The notes beneath the pieces were generated by a model that worked only from the letters and a program-made list of their open reading frames with translations, was not told where the DNA came from and made no database searches. From the NCBI RefSeq assembly GCF_000961795.1, contig NZ_LADU01000084.1:1-41203 (forward strand): DNA of 41,203 nt. The letters are read 5' to 3'. The DNA comes from Hyphomonas sp. BRH_c22 (GTDB taxonomy: Bacteria > Pseudomonadota > Alphaproteobacteria > Caulobacterales > Hyphomonadaceae). A program made the position numbers and the translations under genes. Shown in pieces: positions 8,836 to 17,451 of the stretch (position 1 is its first letter; each line of letters starts with the position of its first letter).

Positions 8836-10085
8836 CCCCGGAATCATCCGAACGGTCGGATGAGCCCAAGCGAGTGCCAAGCCACCACAGCTGGGCGCTC
8901 GTTGGTATTTTCTGGATCATGGCCCTGAGCGTCCTGACCATCGCTCAGGGCCTGATTGTTCCCATCGTGACGGCCATGCTGCTGGCGCTGATCTTCAGCC
9001 CCGTACGCAGGGCCCTCGGCCGGATGGGCCTGTCATCGGGCGTGGCGGCGGCGATTATCCTGCTGACCCTGATCGGGACCGTGGGCACGCTCGGCTATTT
9101 CGTATCGGACGCCTTGAAAGACAGCCTTGCCGAGGCGCCCCACATGATCGCGGATGTCGGTGACAAGCTGAAGGAACTGACGGGCACCGTCCAGCCGGTC
9201 ATGGATGCCTCCGAACAGATCCAGGACATGGCCACAAAGGAACCGGCGACAGACACGGTGACCATCCGTGAGCCGGGATTCCTGTCAGGGTTTGCTGACC
9301 GCATGCCGGTGATTGCCGGACAGATCGTGATCTGCCTGACGCTGACCTTCTTCCTGATTGCCTCCGGCAACCTGTTCTACGAGAAACTTGTGCAGGTCAT
9401 GCCGACGCTGAAGGACAAGCGGCGGGCGCTGGCCGTGGCGCGGACCATCGAGAACCAGCTCTCGGTCTACCTGCTGACAATCACCCTCATCAATATGGGG
9501 CTGGGCGTCGCCATCGGCCTGACCATGTGGGCCCTGGGCATGCCGGATCCGCTCCTGTTCGGGGTGGCGGCATTCCTGCTCAATTACATCCCCTATATCG
9601 GGGCGATGGCGGGCGTGGGGATATCCTTTCTCGTCGGGCTGGTAACCTTTGACTCGGCGACGGCGGCGATCCTTCCGGCGGTGTGCTTCTGGGCCATGAC
9701 CTCGTTCGAGGGCCAGTTCGTCACCCCCGTCATGGTAGGCCGGCGGTTGAGACTGAACGCTGTGGTCGTGTTCGTCTCCTTTGCCCTGTGGGCCTGGCTC
9801 TGGTCCTTCATGGGCATGCTGCTTGCCACCCCGATGCTTCTGACCATGAAGGTCGTGTCGGATCATGTCCCCAGCATGGCCTCCTTCGGCAAGTTCCTTG
9901 CCGACCGGGATGAGCTGTCGCGATCGGACCGGCGGATCCTGAAATACGTTTTCCGCCGTGACGTGCCCCTCGGCAAGCGGCAGGAAGCCCGCGAAGCGAA
10001 AGAGGCAGGAGAGGCAAAGGCGAACCTGCCCGCCCCGACCCTTCCGGACGCCGGACCCGGCCCGAAAGCCAATCTCACCGCTTGA
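8832..10085 (+). CDS. AI-2E family transporter (PerM/TqsA-type permease)
   Basis: A 417-residue inner-membrane protein of the AI-2E exporter superfamily, whose members export autoinducer-2 or carry out sodium/proton antiport. An N-terminal pair of helices (about 22-60) is followed by a third helix, an extracytoplasmic domain around 95-155, and a cluster of further helices. [20 protein letters not shown] and the later [25 protein letters not shown] segment are family signatures. The C-terminal tail is charged and proline-rich. Coupling to DUF1328 and the EcfG promoter suggests a stress role, so real AI-2 transport should not be assumed. Confidence 0.9.
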   Translation: MTPESSERSDEPKRVPSHHSWALVGIFWIMALSVLTIAQGLIVPIVTAMLLALIFSPVRRALGRMGLSSGVAAAIILLTLIGTVGTLGYFVSDALKDSLAEAPHMIADVGDKLKELTGTVQPVMDASEQIQDMATKEPATDTVTIREPGFLSGFADRMPVIAGQIVICLTLTFFLIASGNLFYEKLVQVMPTLKDKRRALAVARTIENQLSVYLLTITLINMGLGVAIGLTMWALGMPDPLLFGVAAFLLNYIPYIGAMAGVGISFLVGLVTFDSATAAILPAVCFWAMTSFEGQFVTPVMVGRRLRLNAVVVFVSFALWAWLWSFMGMLLATPMLLTMKVVSDHVPSMASFGKFLADRDELSRSDRRILKYVFRRDVPLGKRQEAREAKEAGEAKANLPAPTLPDAGPGPKANLTA

Positions 10086-10132
10086 CAGGCTTTGCCCTTG
10101 CTGCGGGCGCCGATCACCCGCATTTAGGATGC

Positions 10133-11536
10133 ATGACCCAGACCCAATTACCTTTCGATGTCGCCCGCGCTGCGGATATCCTGTCTGATGCTGTCTCTGG
10201 CGGCGACGATGGCGACCTGTTCATTGAACGCTCACGCTCTGAAAGTTTCATGTTCGATGACGGGCGGCTGAAGTCGGCCGCATTCGACACCGAACAGGGC
10301 TTTGGCCTGCGCGTCGTGGCAGGCGAAGCGCAGGGCAGCGGCTACGGATCGGAACTGTCGCTTGGCGCCATCACGCGCGCCGCGCAGACCGCCTCGCAGG
10401 CCAAGCGCGGCTATTCCGGCCGCCTCGCCGACGGCCCGCAACCGACCAACCGGCGCCTCTACGCGCCAATCGACCCGACATCGGCGCCAGATTTCACCGT
10501 CAAGACCGGCCTCCTGGCTGAAATCGATGCGTGGACACGGGCCCTCGACCCGCGTGTCGTGCAAGTGTCCGTCTCGCTCGCTGGCAGCCATCGCGAGGTC
10601 GATATCATCCGGCCCGACGGCGCCGTATTCTCTGAAGTCCGCCCGCTTGTCCGTCTCAACGTATCCGTGACGCTTGAGGAAAACGGCCGCCGCGAATCCG
10701 CCAGCGCTGGCGCAGGCGGCCGCGCGGCCTATGACGAGTGGATCCAGCCGGAACGCTGGCAGGGCATGGTCCGCCGCGCGCTCGGCAAGGCCTCGGTGAA
10801 CCTCCAGTCGATCCCGACCCCGGCCGGCGTGATGGAAGTCGTGCTCGGCCCTGGCTGGCCCGCCGTGCTGCTGCACGAGGCGGTCGGCCATGGCCTCGAG
10901 GGTGACTTCAACCGCAAGGGCACCAGCGTCTATGCTGGGCGGATCGGCGAACAGGTCGCCGCCAGGGGCGTCACTATTATTGACGATGGCAGCATCGAAG
11001 CGCGTCGCGGCTCCCTGTCGTTTGACGATGAAGGCACGCCAACCCAGCGCACCGTGCTGATCGAGGACGGCATCCTGAAGGGCTATATGCAAGACCGCCT
11101 GAATGCCCGCCTGATGGGCGTCGCGCCGACCGGCAATGGCCGGCGCGAAAGCTATGAAGCGCAGACCATGCCGCGGATGACCAACACGGTCATGCTGGGC
11201 GGCGACAAGGATCCGGACGAAATCGTTGCCTCGATCAAGCGCGGCCTCTGGGCCGTGGACTTTGGCGGCGGCCAGGTCGACATAACGTCCGGCAATTTCG
11301 TGTTCCAGTGCACCGAGGCCTATCTCGTCGAGAACGGCAAGGTCGTCGCGCCGGTCAAGAATGCCACGCTGATCGGCCACGGGCCAACCGTGCTGCAGCA
11401 AGTATCCATGATCGGCAATGATTTCGCCATGGATGACGGTGTCGGCGTGTGCGGCAAGGCCGGCCAGTCGGTGCCGGTGGGGGTCGGACAGCCAACCCTC
11501 AAGGTCGGCGCCCTGACCGTGGGCGGCGCGGGATAA
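10133..11536 (+). CDS. tldD: Metalloprotease TldD
   Basis: TldD is the zinc-protease subunit of the TldD/TldE (PmbA) heterodimer, which degrades unfolded peptides and in some bacteria matures peptide modulators. The 467-residue product contains the zinc motif HEAVGHGLEGDF (HExxxH), about 245-255 residues in. It then shows the typical GSIEARRGSLSFDDEG and the C-terminal TLIGHGPTVLQQVSMIGND. ATG 10133 was chosen because the upstream TTG at 10082 would add 17 non-conserved residues and overlap the preceding gene. Its partner pmbA is encoded about 18 kb away on the opposite strand. Confidence 0.93.
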   Translation: MTQTQLPFDVARAADILSDAVSGGDDGDLFIERSRSESFMFDDGRLKSAAFDTEQGFGLRVVAGEAQGSGYGSELSLGAITRAAQTASQAKRGYSGRLADGPQPTNRRLYAPIDPTSAPDFTVKTGLLAEIDAWTRALDPRVVQVSVSLAGSHREVDIIRPDGAVFSEVRPLVRLNVSVTLEENGRRESASAGAGGRAAYDEWIQPERWQGMVRRALGKASVNLQSIPTPAGVMEVVLGPGWPAVLLHEAVGHGLEGDFNRKGTSVYAGRIGEQVAARGVTIIDDGSIEARRGSLSFDDEGTPTQRTVLIEDGILKGYMQDRLNARLMGVAPTGNGRRESYEAQTMPRMTNTVMLGGDKDPDEIVASIKRGLWAVDFGGGQVDITSGNFVFQCTEAYLVENGKVVAPVKNATLIGHGPTVLQQVSMIGNDFAMDDGVGVCGKAGQSVPVGVGQPTLKVGALTVGGAG

Positions 11537-11659
11537 AATTCCTGTCATGATTAACGCTGACTCTTGCGGGCGCGCGAGGGTTTTGCCACTTTGTCGCCAT
11601 AATAGGGCGCGCCGCCGTTAAGGATGCCGCGCCGGGTGGGTAAAGGGCGACGAAGACGG

Positions 11660-12091
11660 ATGCGGCGGAAATTCCTGACTTTGGTGTGTGCAACCATTGG
11701 CCTGGGCAGCATGGCGATGGCCGACATCGGAACACTCTCGGCCGATACGGCTTTCCAGATGTCCCAGAAAGGCGAGCTCATCCTGATCGACGTGCGCACG
11801 CCCTCGGAATGGGCGATGACTGGCATGCCGCGCGACAGTGTCGGCGCGACGCTGCAGGATGCCGATTTCGTGGCCCGGGCCCGCGGGGCCGTTTATGGCG
11901 ACCTCGAGCACCCGGTCGCGGTGATCTGCCGGTCAGTCGAGTGCTCGACAAAGGCGGCGCAGAAGCTCGTCTCCGAAGGCTTTGCCAACGTGTTCGATAT
12001 TTCCGAAGGCATGGTGGGCCATCTCGGCGCCAGCGACGGCTGGATCAAGCGCGGCCTGCCAACCGATCCTTTCAATCCTCCGATGCGATAG
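11660..12091 (+). CDS. Exported rhodanese-like protein
   Basis: A 143-residue single-domain rhodanese with an N-terminal signal peptide (MRRKFLTLVCATIGLGSMAMA), so it should act in the periplasm. The domain starts at about residue 28 with TLSADTAFQMSQKGELILIDVRTPSEW. The active-site loop is CRSVECS, with the catalytic cysteine positioned to carry a persulfide or other thiol modification. An upstream ATG at 11624 would add 12 very basic residues; 11660 is preferred because of the signal peptide and an AAAGGG about 12 bases upstream. Sulfur transfer or redox is likely but the substrate is unknown. Confidence 0.85.
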   Translation: MRRKFLTLVCATIGLGSMAMADIGTLSADTAFQMSQKGELILIDVRTPSEWAMTGMPRDSVGATLQDADFVARARGAVYGDLEHPVAVICRSVECSTKAAQKLVSEGFANVFDISEGMVGHLGASDGWIKRGLPTDPFNPPMR

Positions 12092-12112
12092 CCTTGCAGG
12101 CAACCGGAACGG

Positions 12113-12148
12113 AAAAGGGCGGCCTTTGCGGGGCCGCCCTTTTGTTTT
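12113..12148. terminator. Bidirectional rho-independent terminator
   Basis: AAAAGGGCGGCC (12113-12124) and GGCCGCCCTTTT (12132-12143) form a 12-bp perfect stem with a 7-base loop, followed by GTTTT on the plus strand and by Ts on the minus strand through the A-rich arm. It lies between the convergent rhodanese and peptide transporter genes and should stop both. Confidence 0.92.
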
Positions 12149-12166
12149 GGACCTTGGCGGTGTGGC

Positions 12167-13918
12167 CTAGACCATCTTGCCTTCGTCGGTCTTCATCCAG
12201 CTCTTGATCAGCGGCGAGATCAGCAGCATCCCCACAGCGATGCCGATCCCGATATAGCCAACCGAACTGTAAACGCTGAGATAGGTCGCCTTTGCGGCTG
12301 CCATATCCGTCAGCTGGCCGCCAATCGTCTCCGAACCCGTCGAGCGGGCAATGACGCCAGCAAGGAAGTTCGAGAGGCCGGAATACAGGAACCAGGCGCC
12401 CATCGTCATGCCCACCACCTGCGCCGGAGCCAGCTTGGTGACAGCGGACAGGCCGACGGGTGACAGCATGAGCTCTGCCATCGTGTGGATCCAGTAGATC
12501 AGGAAGATGAACAGGACAGGCGTCATGGCCGAGGGGCCAACCGTCTGAATGCCTGCCACGAGCGCGAGGAAGCCGAGGCCGACGCCGAACACGCCAATCG
12601 CGAATTTCACCGGCGTGGATGGCTCCTTGTTGCGCTTGGCCAGCCATATCCACAGCCAGGCAATGATCGGCGCGAAAATGAAGATGAAGCCGGCATTCAG
12701 CGACTGGAAGACGGGCGCCGGGACGGACCATCCAAGCAGTGTGCGGTCGACCAGTCGGTCGGTGAACAGGTTCAGCGAGGAACCGGCCTGTTCGAACAGC
12801 GCCCAGAACGGGATCTGCGCGAGGACGAAATAGATCGCCGCAAACATCCGGTTGCGTTCAGTGCCCTTCAGCCGGAGGAACGCGTAGCCGACGAGGAACA
12901 GGAACATCAGGACGCCAATTGGGCCGAGGATGCCGCCGACGATCTCCTCGTTCATCACAAGCAGCATCGAGACGGCGATCATCAGGAGGCCGGCCAGGTA
13001 GCAGGCCCATTCCACGTTGATCGGGCCAAGCACGGACTTCTTGAGCATCGCCTCATCTGGCGGATCGGCGCGGCCGCCGAGGAATTTCTGTCCCCACAGG
13101 AACACGACCAGACCGGCCAGCATGCCGACGCCCGCAAGGCCGAAGCCCCAGGCCCAGCCATATACGATGCCGAGGATGCCGCAGGTGATGGAGGACAGGA
13201 AAGAGCCGAGATTGATACCCATGTAGAACAGGGTGAATCCCGAGTCGCGGCGCACATCGCCAACATTGTAGAGCGTGCCGACAATCGTCGAGATATTCGC
13301 CTTCAGGAAGCCGACGCCGGCAATGATGAGCGCGAGTGACAGGAACAGGATGTTCTTGAACAGGTCCTGCGTAATGATCTTGGTCTCATAGGTATCGCGA
13401 TCGATCCGCTCGGGCAGGCCCATGGTTTCCGGATCCGCGATAATGAGCTCATTGGTTTGATTGTCGAAACTGATCAGCGAAGTCTTGTCGCCCTGAACGA
13501 TGATCTGATTGGCGTCGCCGCCGCGTCCGTCCAGTGTCAGTTCGTATTCTGCGCCGTTGATCGTCGCGATCTGCTGCGAACCCGATCCCTCGAATGCCAT
13601 GCCGAAATGGCCGAGCACGAGCAGGATGGCACCGAACGTAACCGCCTTGCGCTGCCCGAGATACCTGTCGGCCAGCGTGCCGCCGATGATCGTCATCACA
13701 TAGACCAGCGCGGTATAGGCGCCGTAGATCAGCGCGGATTTTTCGTCCGAAAACAGGAAATGCTGCGTCAGGTAGATGATGAGAAGGCCGCGCATCCCGT
13801 AATAGGAAAAGCGCTCCCACATCTCGGTCAGGAACAGGATAAACAGGCCTTTCGGGTGACCGAAAAAGCTGGTGTCTCCCGCAACGGGATCCGTTGTCGA
13901 TACTGGAATGTCTGTCAC
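12167..13918 (-). CDS. POT/PTR-family proton-coupled peptide transporter
   Basis: A 583-residue inner-membrane symporter for di- and tripeptides. The proton-coupling motif ExxERF appears as EMWERFSYYGMRG (E32, E35, R36) in the first helix. The later LMLSPVGLSAVTKLAPAQVVGMTMGAWF segment matches the PTR2 signature region. Between helices 3 and 4 there is an extra soluble segment of about 70 residues (roughly 105-175, rich in D, T and N), longer than in E. coli DtpA. Substrate range cannot be read from the sequence. The gene is monocistronic and ends at the bidirectional terminator. Confidence 0.93.
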   Translation of the reverse strand: MTDIPVSTTDPVAGDTSFFGHPKGLFILFLTEMWERFSYYGMRGLLIIYLTQHFLFSDEKSALIYGAYTALVYVMTIIGGTLADRYLGQRKAVTFGAILLVLGHFGMAFEGSGSQQIATINGAEYELTLDGRGGDANQIIVQGDKTSLISFDNQTNELIIADPETMGLPERIDRDTYETKIITQDLFKNILFLSLALIIAGVGFLKANISTIVGTLYNVGDVRRDSGFTLFYMGINLGSFLSSITCGILGIVYGWAWGFGLAGVGMLAGLVVFLWGQKFLGGRADPPDEAMLKKSVLGPINVEWACYLAGLLMIAVSMLLVMNEEIVGGILGPIGVLMFLFLVGYAFLRLKGTERNRMFAAIYFVLAQIPFWALFEQAGSSLNLFTDRLVDRTLLGWSVPAPVFQSLNAGFIFIFAPIIAWLWIWLAKRNKEPSTPVKFAIGVFGVGLGFLALVAGIQTVGPSAMTPVLFIFLIYWIHTMAELMLSPVGLSAVTKLAPAQVVGMTMGAWFLYSGLSNFLAGVIARSTGSETIGGQLTDMAAAKATYLSVYSSVGYIGIGIAVGMLLISPLIKSWMKTDEGKMV

Positions 13919-14050
13919 AGTGGCCCTCCCCAGGCTCGTTGCAGTCTGTGGCGCGCCATCAGCGCATGAGGCGCAGTTTGACCACGCGCCGCGCGAAGGC
14001 TCAAGGCAATTTGTGCTTAGGCATGGCTTCGTCGGCGCAAAAGCGTGCCC

Positions 14051-15430
14051 CTAATACGCCTCTTCCGCGAAAATTGGCCGCACATCCCGGTTCCAGGCAC
14101 CATGATAGCGCGCCAGGAGGCGGTCTGCGGGGGTCAGGCCGCTGGCGGCAATCTCGTCAAGTTCGGTGAGATAGCCTGTCTCGTCATCACCGGAGGTCGA
14201 GAGGTTTGCCCGGTTCCTGAGCCCCTGACGGGACAGGGCCAGCACATGTTTGGCGAGATCCTGCATCGACCCGCCGCCCGGCACCGGTGTTCTCAGGCCG
14301 AGCGTGCGAACGCTCTGGCGCATGGCTTCACGGTCGGCATCGGTCCAGTCCTTCACGAGGTCCCAGGCGGCATCGAGGCAATCGGGACAATACAACAGCC
14401 CCGTCCAGAAGGCCGAAAAGGCGCAGAGGCGGCTCCAGGGGCCGGCATCCGATCCGCGCATTTCAAGGAAACGCTTCAGGCGCACTTCCGGGAAGATTGT
14501 CGACAGGTGATCGACGAAGTCATCCATTGCCGGCAACTCGCCCGGCAGGATCGGCAGTTTGCCCGACATGAAGTCCCGGAAGCTGAGGCCGCTCGCATCC
14601 AGGTATTCCCCCTTGCGGCGGACAAAATACATCGGCACATCAAGGGCATAATCGACATATTGCTCGAAACCGAAGCCCTGATCGAACACGAAAGGCAGCA
14701 TGCCCGTACGGTCCGGGTCCGTGTCGGTCCAGATCTGCGAACGGTAGGACAGGAAGCCATTGGGGCGCCCGTCCAGGAAGGGCGAGTTGGCGAACAGGGC
14801 GGTACCGAGCGGCTGGAGGGCCAGTGACACGCGGAATTTCTTCACCATGTCGGCTTCCGAGCCGAAATCGAGATTGGTCTGCACCGTGCAGGTGCGGAAC
14901 ATCATCTGGCGGCCAAGACGGCCCACCTTGTCCATATAGGCCGTCATGATGCGGTAGCGGCCTTTGGGCATGACGGGGGTTTCGGCAAGGCTCCAGAGCG
15001 GGCTGGCGCCGGCGCCAAGGAAGGCAACGCCCAGCGGCTCGGCGATGTGGCGGACTTCCTCCAGGTGACTGCCCACCTCGTTACAGGTCTGGTGGATGGT
15101 CTCGAGCGGCGCGCCGGACAGTTCGAACTGGCCGCCCGGCTCAAGCGAGACGCTGGCCCCGTCCTTTTTCAGGCCGATCAGGTGCCCGCCTTCGACAATC
15201 GGCTCCCAGCCGAACGTGTCCCGCAGTCCTTCCAGCATGGACAGGATGGACGCCTTGCCGTCATAGGGCAGCGGCCGCAAGCCGTCCTTGATGAAGCCGA
15301 ATTTCTCGTGCTCCGTGCCGATCCGCCAGTCCGCCATGGGCTTTGACCCTGCGGCAAGATAATCGACCAGTTCTGCCTTGGATTCGATACGCGTGGAGGA
15401 CTCGTCGATGTCCGAGGTCGGTGTGGTCAT
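14051..15430 (-). CDS. gshA: Glutamate-cysteine ligase (plant/alphaproteobacterial type)
   Basis: ATP-dependent ligation of glutamate and cysteine, the first step of glutathione synthesis, in the cytosol. The 459-residue protein belongs to the plant-like GCS2 class, with [12 protein letters not shown] near residue 35, [14 protein letters not shown] for the glutamate site, and [28 protein letters not shown] in the core. ATG 15430 has a GGGAGG ribosome-binding site 6 bases upstream; an in-frame ATG at 15466 would add only 12 residues and lacks one. It is divergent from the DUF6891 gene and stands alone. Confidence 0.94.
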   Translation of the reverse strand: MTTPTSDIDESSTRIESKAELVDYLAAGSKPMADWRIGTEHEKFGFIKDGLRPLPYDGKASILSMLEGLRDTFGWEPIVEGGHLIGLKKDGASVSLEPGGQFELSGAPLETIHQTCNEVGSHLEEVRHIAEPLGVAFLGAGASPLWSLAETPVMPKGRYRIMTAYMDKVGRLGRQMMFRTCTVQTNLDFGSEADMVKKFRVSLALQPLGTALFANSPFLDGRPNGFLSYRSQIWTDTDPDRTGMLPFVFDQGFGFEQYVDYALDVPMYFVRRKGEYLDASGLSFRDFMSGKLPILPGELPAMDDFVDHLSTIFPEVRLKRFLEMRGSDAGPWSRLCAFSAFWTGLLYCPDCLDAAWDLVKDWTDADREAMRQSVRTLGLRTPVPGGGSMQDLAKHVLALSRQGLRNRANLSTSGDDETGYLTELDEIAASGLTPADRLLARYHGAWNRDVRPIFAEEAY

Positions 15431-15534
15431 CTGAAGCCTCCCAAAAACGGCGATGGAAGTGCACATAGGGATGTTTCATCCCAACGCCAACCGGGTTATC
15501 GTCTTGCCTGAAATGAGAGTTCAGAGGGACTGAC

Positions 15535-16167
15535 GTGAACAGGCTGAAGGCAGACGAGCGGGACGACCTGAAATTGTGGGCACATATCCACGTTCGGGGC
15601 GGCTATGAGGAGATCGATGAGATCGAAGATATTCTCTTCGAACTCACCGAGGACTTCGAAACGTCGATGTCCGATCGCGACCGCCGTATCGCCGTGCGTG
15701 ACGTGCTGGTCGGTGCCGTTCAGACGCTGGTTGACGAACAGGAAAGCTGGCCGGTGCTGACCGACTATGACCGGCTGGAACTGGCCATGGACATGCTGGA
15801 AGACAATGGCGTGGTCGCCCGGGCGAACTTCACCTGTTGCGGCAATTGCGGCGCGGCCGAAATCGGCACCGAAATCGAGGACTATGAAACCATGGGCGAC
15901 AAGGCCCGGGGTTATGTCTTTTTCCACCAGCAGGATACCGAAAGCGCCGTCGAAGGCCACGGCCTCTATTTCAGCTATGGCGCCGCCCATTCGGAACTGG
16001 ACGCAGCGCATATCGCGATTGCACAGGAATTGTTCGATGTGCTGCAGGCGGTTGGCCTGAAGCCGCACTGGGACGGCAAGATCGACCACCGCGTCGGTGT
16101 CGTACTCGACTGGAAACGCCGCTGGACCGACGACGTGCCCGTCCCGCTCAAGCGCTGGTCGTTCTAG
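15535..16167 (+). CDS. DUF6891-family protein
   Basis: A 210-residue soluble acidic protein starting at GTG 15535 with AGAGGGAC upstream. The central CCGNCGAAEIG motif (about 101-111) and the following RGYVFFHQQDTESAV segment match DUF6891 proteins. The closely spaced cysteines could bind a metal or form a disulfide, but this is not shown. No enzymatic function is known to me. The next gene, a GNAT enzyme, begins 7 bases downstream, so the two are probably one transcription unit. Confidence 0.75.
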   Translation: MNRLKADERDDLKLWAHIHVRGGYEEIDEIEDILFELTEDFETSMSDRDRRIAVRDVLVGAVQTLVDEQESWPVLTDYDRLELAMDMLEDNGVVARANFTCCGNCGAAEIGTEIEDYETMGDKARGYVFFHQQDTESAVEGHGLYFSYGAAHSELDAAHIAIAQELFDVLQAVGLKPHWDGKIDHRVGVVLDWKRRWTDDVPVPLKRWSF

Positions 16168-16174
16168 GCTGACA

Positions 16175-16633
16175 ATGCCAGCCGCGTCTGATCTGGAGAT
16201 TCGCCCGCTGGCAGCGTCGGACGAGGCCGAATGGCGCAGGCTGTGGAAAGCCTATCTCGCCTTCTACGAGACCGAACGGCCCGAGGATGTTTATGCGTCC
16301 AGCTTTGCGCGGATGTTGTCGGGCGCCCCGAACGAGTATCGCGGCCTGATCGCGCTTCTGGGCGGACACCCCGTGGGCATCGCGCACTACCTGTTCCACC
16401 GCACGAACTGGGAGATCGGCGACACCTGCTACCTGCAGGACCTCTATGCCGACCCGGATGTGCGCGGGTCAGGTATCGGCCGGGCCCTGATCGAAGCGGT
16501 CTATGCGGCCGCCGATGCGCATGGCGCCGCCTCGGTCTACTGGACAACGCAGGAATTCAATACGGTCGCCCGCCAGCTCTATGACCGGATCGGCACGAAA
16601 ACACCGTTCATCAAATATGTGCGGGCGCCTTAA
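16175..16633 (+). CDS. GNAT-family N-acetyltransferase
   Basis: A 152-residue single-domain acetyl-CoA-dependent acetyltransferase. The core shows the beta-4 strand YLQDLYADPDVRG and the acetyl-CoA loop RGSGIGRALIEAVYAAA (R/Q-x-x-G-x-G/A), followed by the closing helix with NTVARQLYDRIG. ATG 16175 is chosen because it follows the DUF6891 stop by 7 bases; an earlier in-frame ATG would overlap that gene by 70 bases. Its TAA stop shares the palindrome TTAA (16630-16633) with the convergent rsmE stop. Acceptor substrate unknown. Confidence 0.88.
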   Translation: MPAASDLEIRPLAASDEAEWRRLWKAYLAFYETERPEDVYASSFARMLSGAPNEYRGLIALLGGHPVGIAHYLFHRTNWEIGDTCYLQDLYADPDVRGSGIGRALIEAVYAAADAHGAASVYWTTQEFNTVARQLYDRIGTKTPFIKYVRAP

Positions 16634-17400
16634 CCCCAATCCCCGCAGAGGGCCTGCCAGAGCGTCATGGCCGAAACAGCGGCGGTTTCGGCGCGCAGGA
16701 TTCGCGGGCCGAGGCTGACGGGATGCGTATCGGCGCGGCTACGCAGGAAGGCGCGCTCTGCCGGGCTGAAGCCGCCTTCGGGGCCGATCAGGATGGCGGC
16801 GGGACGATTGCCCAGGTCCTCCAGCACGTGGGCCATGGGCGCCGCCCTGCCCGCCTGCCCGCCCCAGGGGGCGTCCGCCTCGTCGCCCGCCTCGTCACAG
16901 AAGATCACCGCCGTGCCGGCCGGCAAGGCCGCCAGGCCCGCATCAAGGCTCACCGCGTCGCTCACCTCCGGCAGGTCCAGGCGCTCTGTCTGCTCGGCGG
17001 CTTCGAGGGCAATCTTCTGGAACCGGTCGAGCCGGACAGTCCGGGTCTGGGTGCGTTCGGTGATGACGGGCTGGATGCGGGCGGCGCCGAGTTCGGTGGC
17101 CTTCTCGACAATGAAATCCGTCTCCGATTTCTTGACCGGCGCGAAGAGCAGCGTCAGCTGCACGCCGCCATTTGCCTGCTGGCCCCGCAAGCGTTCGACG
17201 GGCACGAGATCGGCGCGGCGGCCTTCGACCTTGCTGATCTCGGCGCGCCATTCGCCATCGCGGCCATTGAACACGCGGACCGGATCGCCAGGCCCCAGCC
17301 GCATGACGCGGGTCAGGTATTTCGACTGTTCCTCGTCAAGCGCGAAGGCATCGCCTGCGACAAGATCACTGTTCACGAATAGGCGAGGCATGGAACTCAT
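16630..17400 (-). CDS. rsmE: 16S rRNA (uracil-1498-N3)-methyltransferase RsmE
   Basis: SPOUT-class RNA methyltransferase that makes m3U1498 in the small ribosomal subunit. The 256-residue protein begins with the usual PRLFVNSDL and has an RNA-binding PUA-like domain in the first 80 residues (SKYLTRVMRLGPGD). It ends with the trefoil-knot cofactor site: ILIGPEGGFSPAERAF and SLGPRILRAETAAVSA. ATG 17400 has AGGA five bases upstream; an internal ATG at 17391 gives the more standard MPRLF start. It is divergent from the aldehyde dehydrogenase gene. Confidence 0.95.
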   Translation of the reverse strand: MSSMPRLFVNSDLVAGDAFALDEEQSKYLTRVMRLGPGDPVRVFNGRDGEWRAEISKVEGRRADLVPVERLRGQQANGGVQLTLLFAPVKKSETDFIVEKATELGAARIQPVITERTQTRTVRLDRFQKIALEAAEQTERLDLPEVSDAVSLDAGLAALPAGTAVIFCDEAGDEADAPWGGQAGRAAPMAHVLEDLGNRPAAILIGPEGGFSPAERAFLRSRADTHPVSLGPRILRAETAAVSAMTLWQALCGDWG

Positions 17401-17405
17401 CGGCG

Positions 17406-17425
17406 TCCTATATGCCTATATAGGA
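17406..17425. promoter_or_regulatory. Palindrome in the rsmE / aldehyde dehydrogenase divergent gap
   Basis: TCCTATAT (17406-17413) and ATATAGGA (17418-17425) are perfect inverted arms around GCCT. The region also contains the direct repeat CCTATAT-G-CCTATAT. The left arm supplies the AGGA ribosome-binding site of rsmE. Position and symmetry suit an operator or a translational hairpin, but no known regulator motif is recognised. Confidence 0.45.
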
Positions 17426-17451
17426 TTGAAGTTAAGCCGAAGGATCGTCTC

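Noticed and set aside
10232..11548. Minus-strand open frame of 438 codons opposite tldD
   Set aside because: tldD carries the HExxxH motif and full family length; the opposite frame has no recognisable domain.
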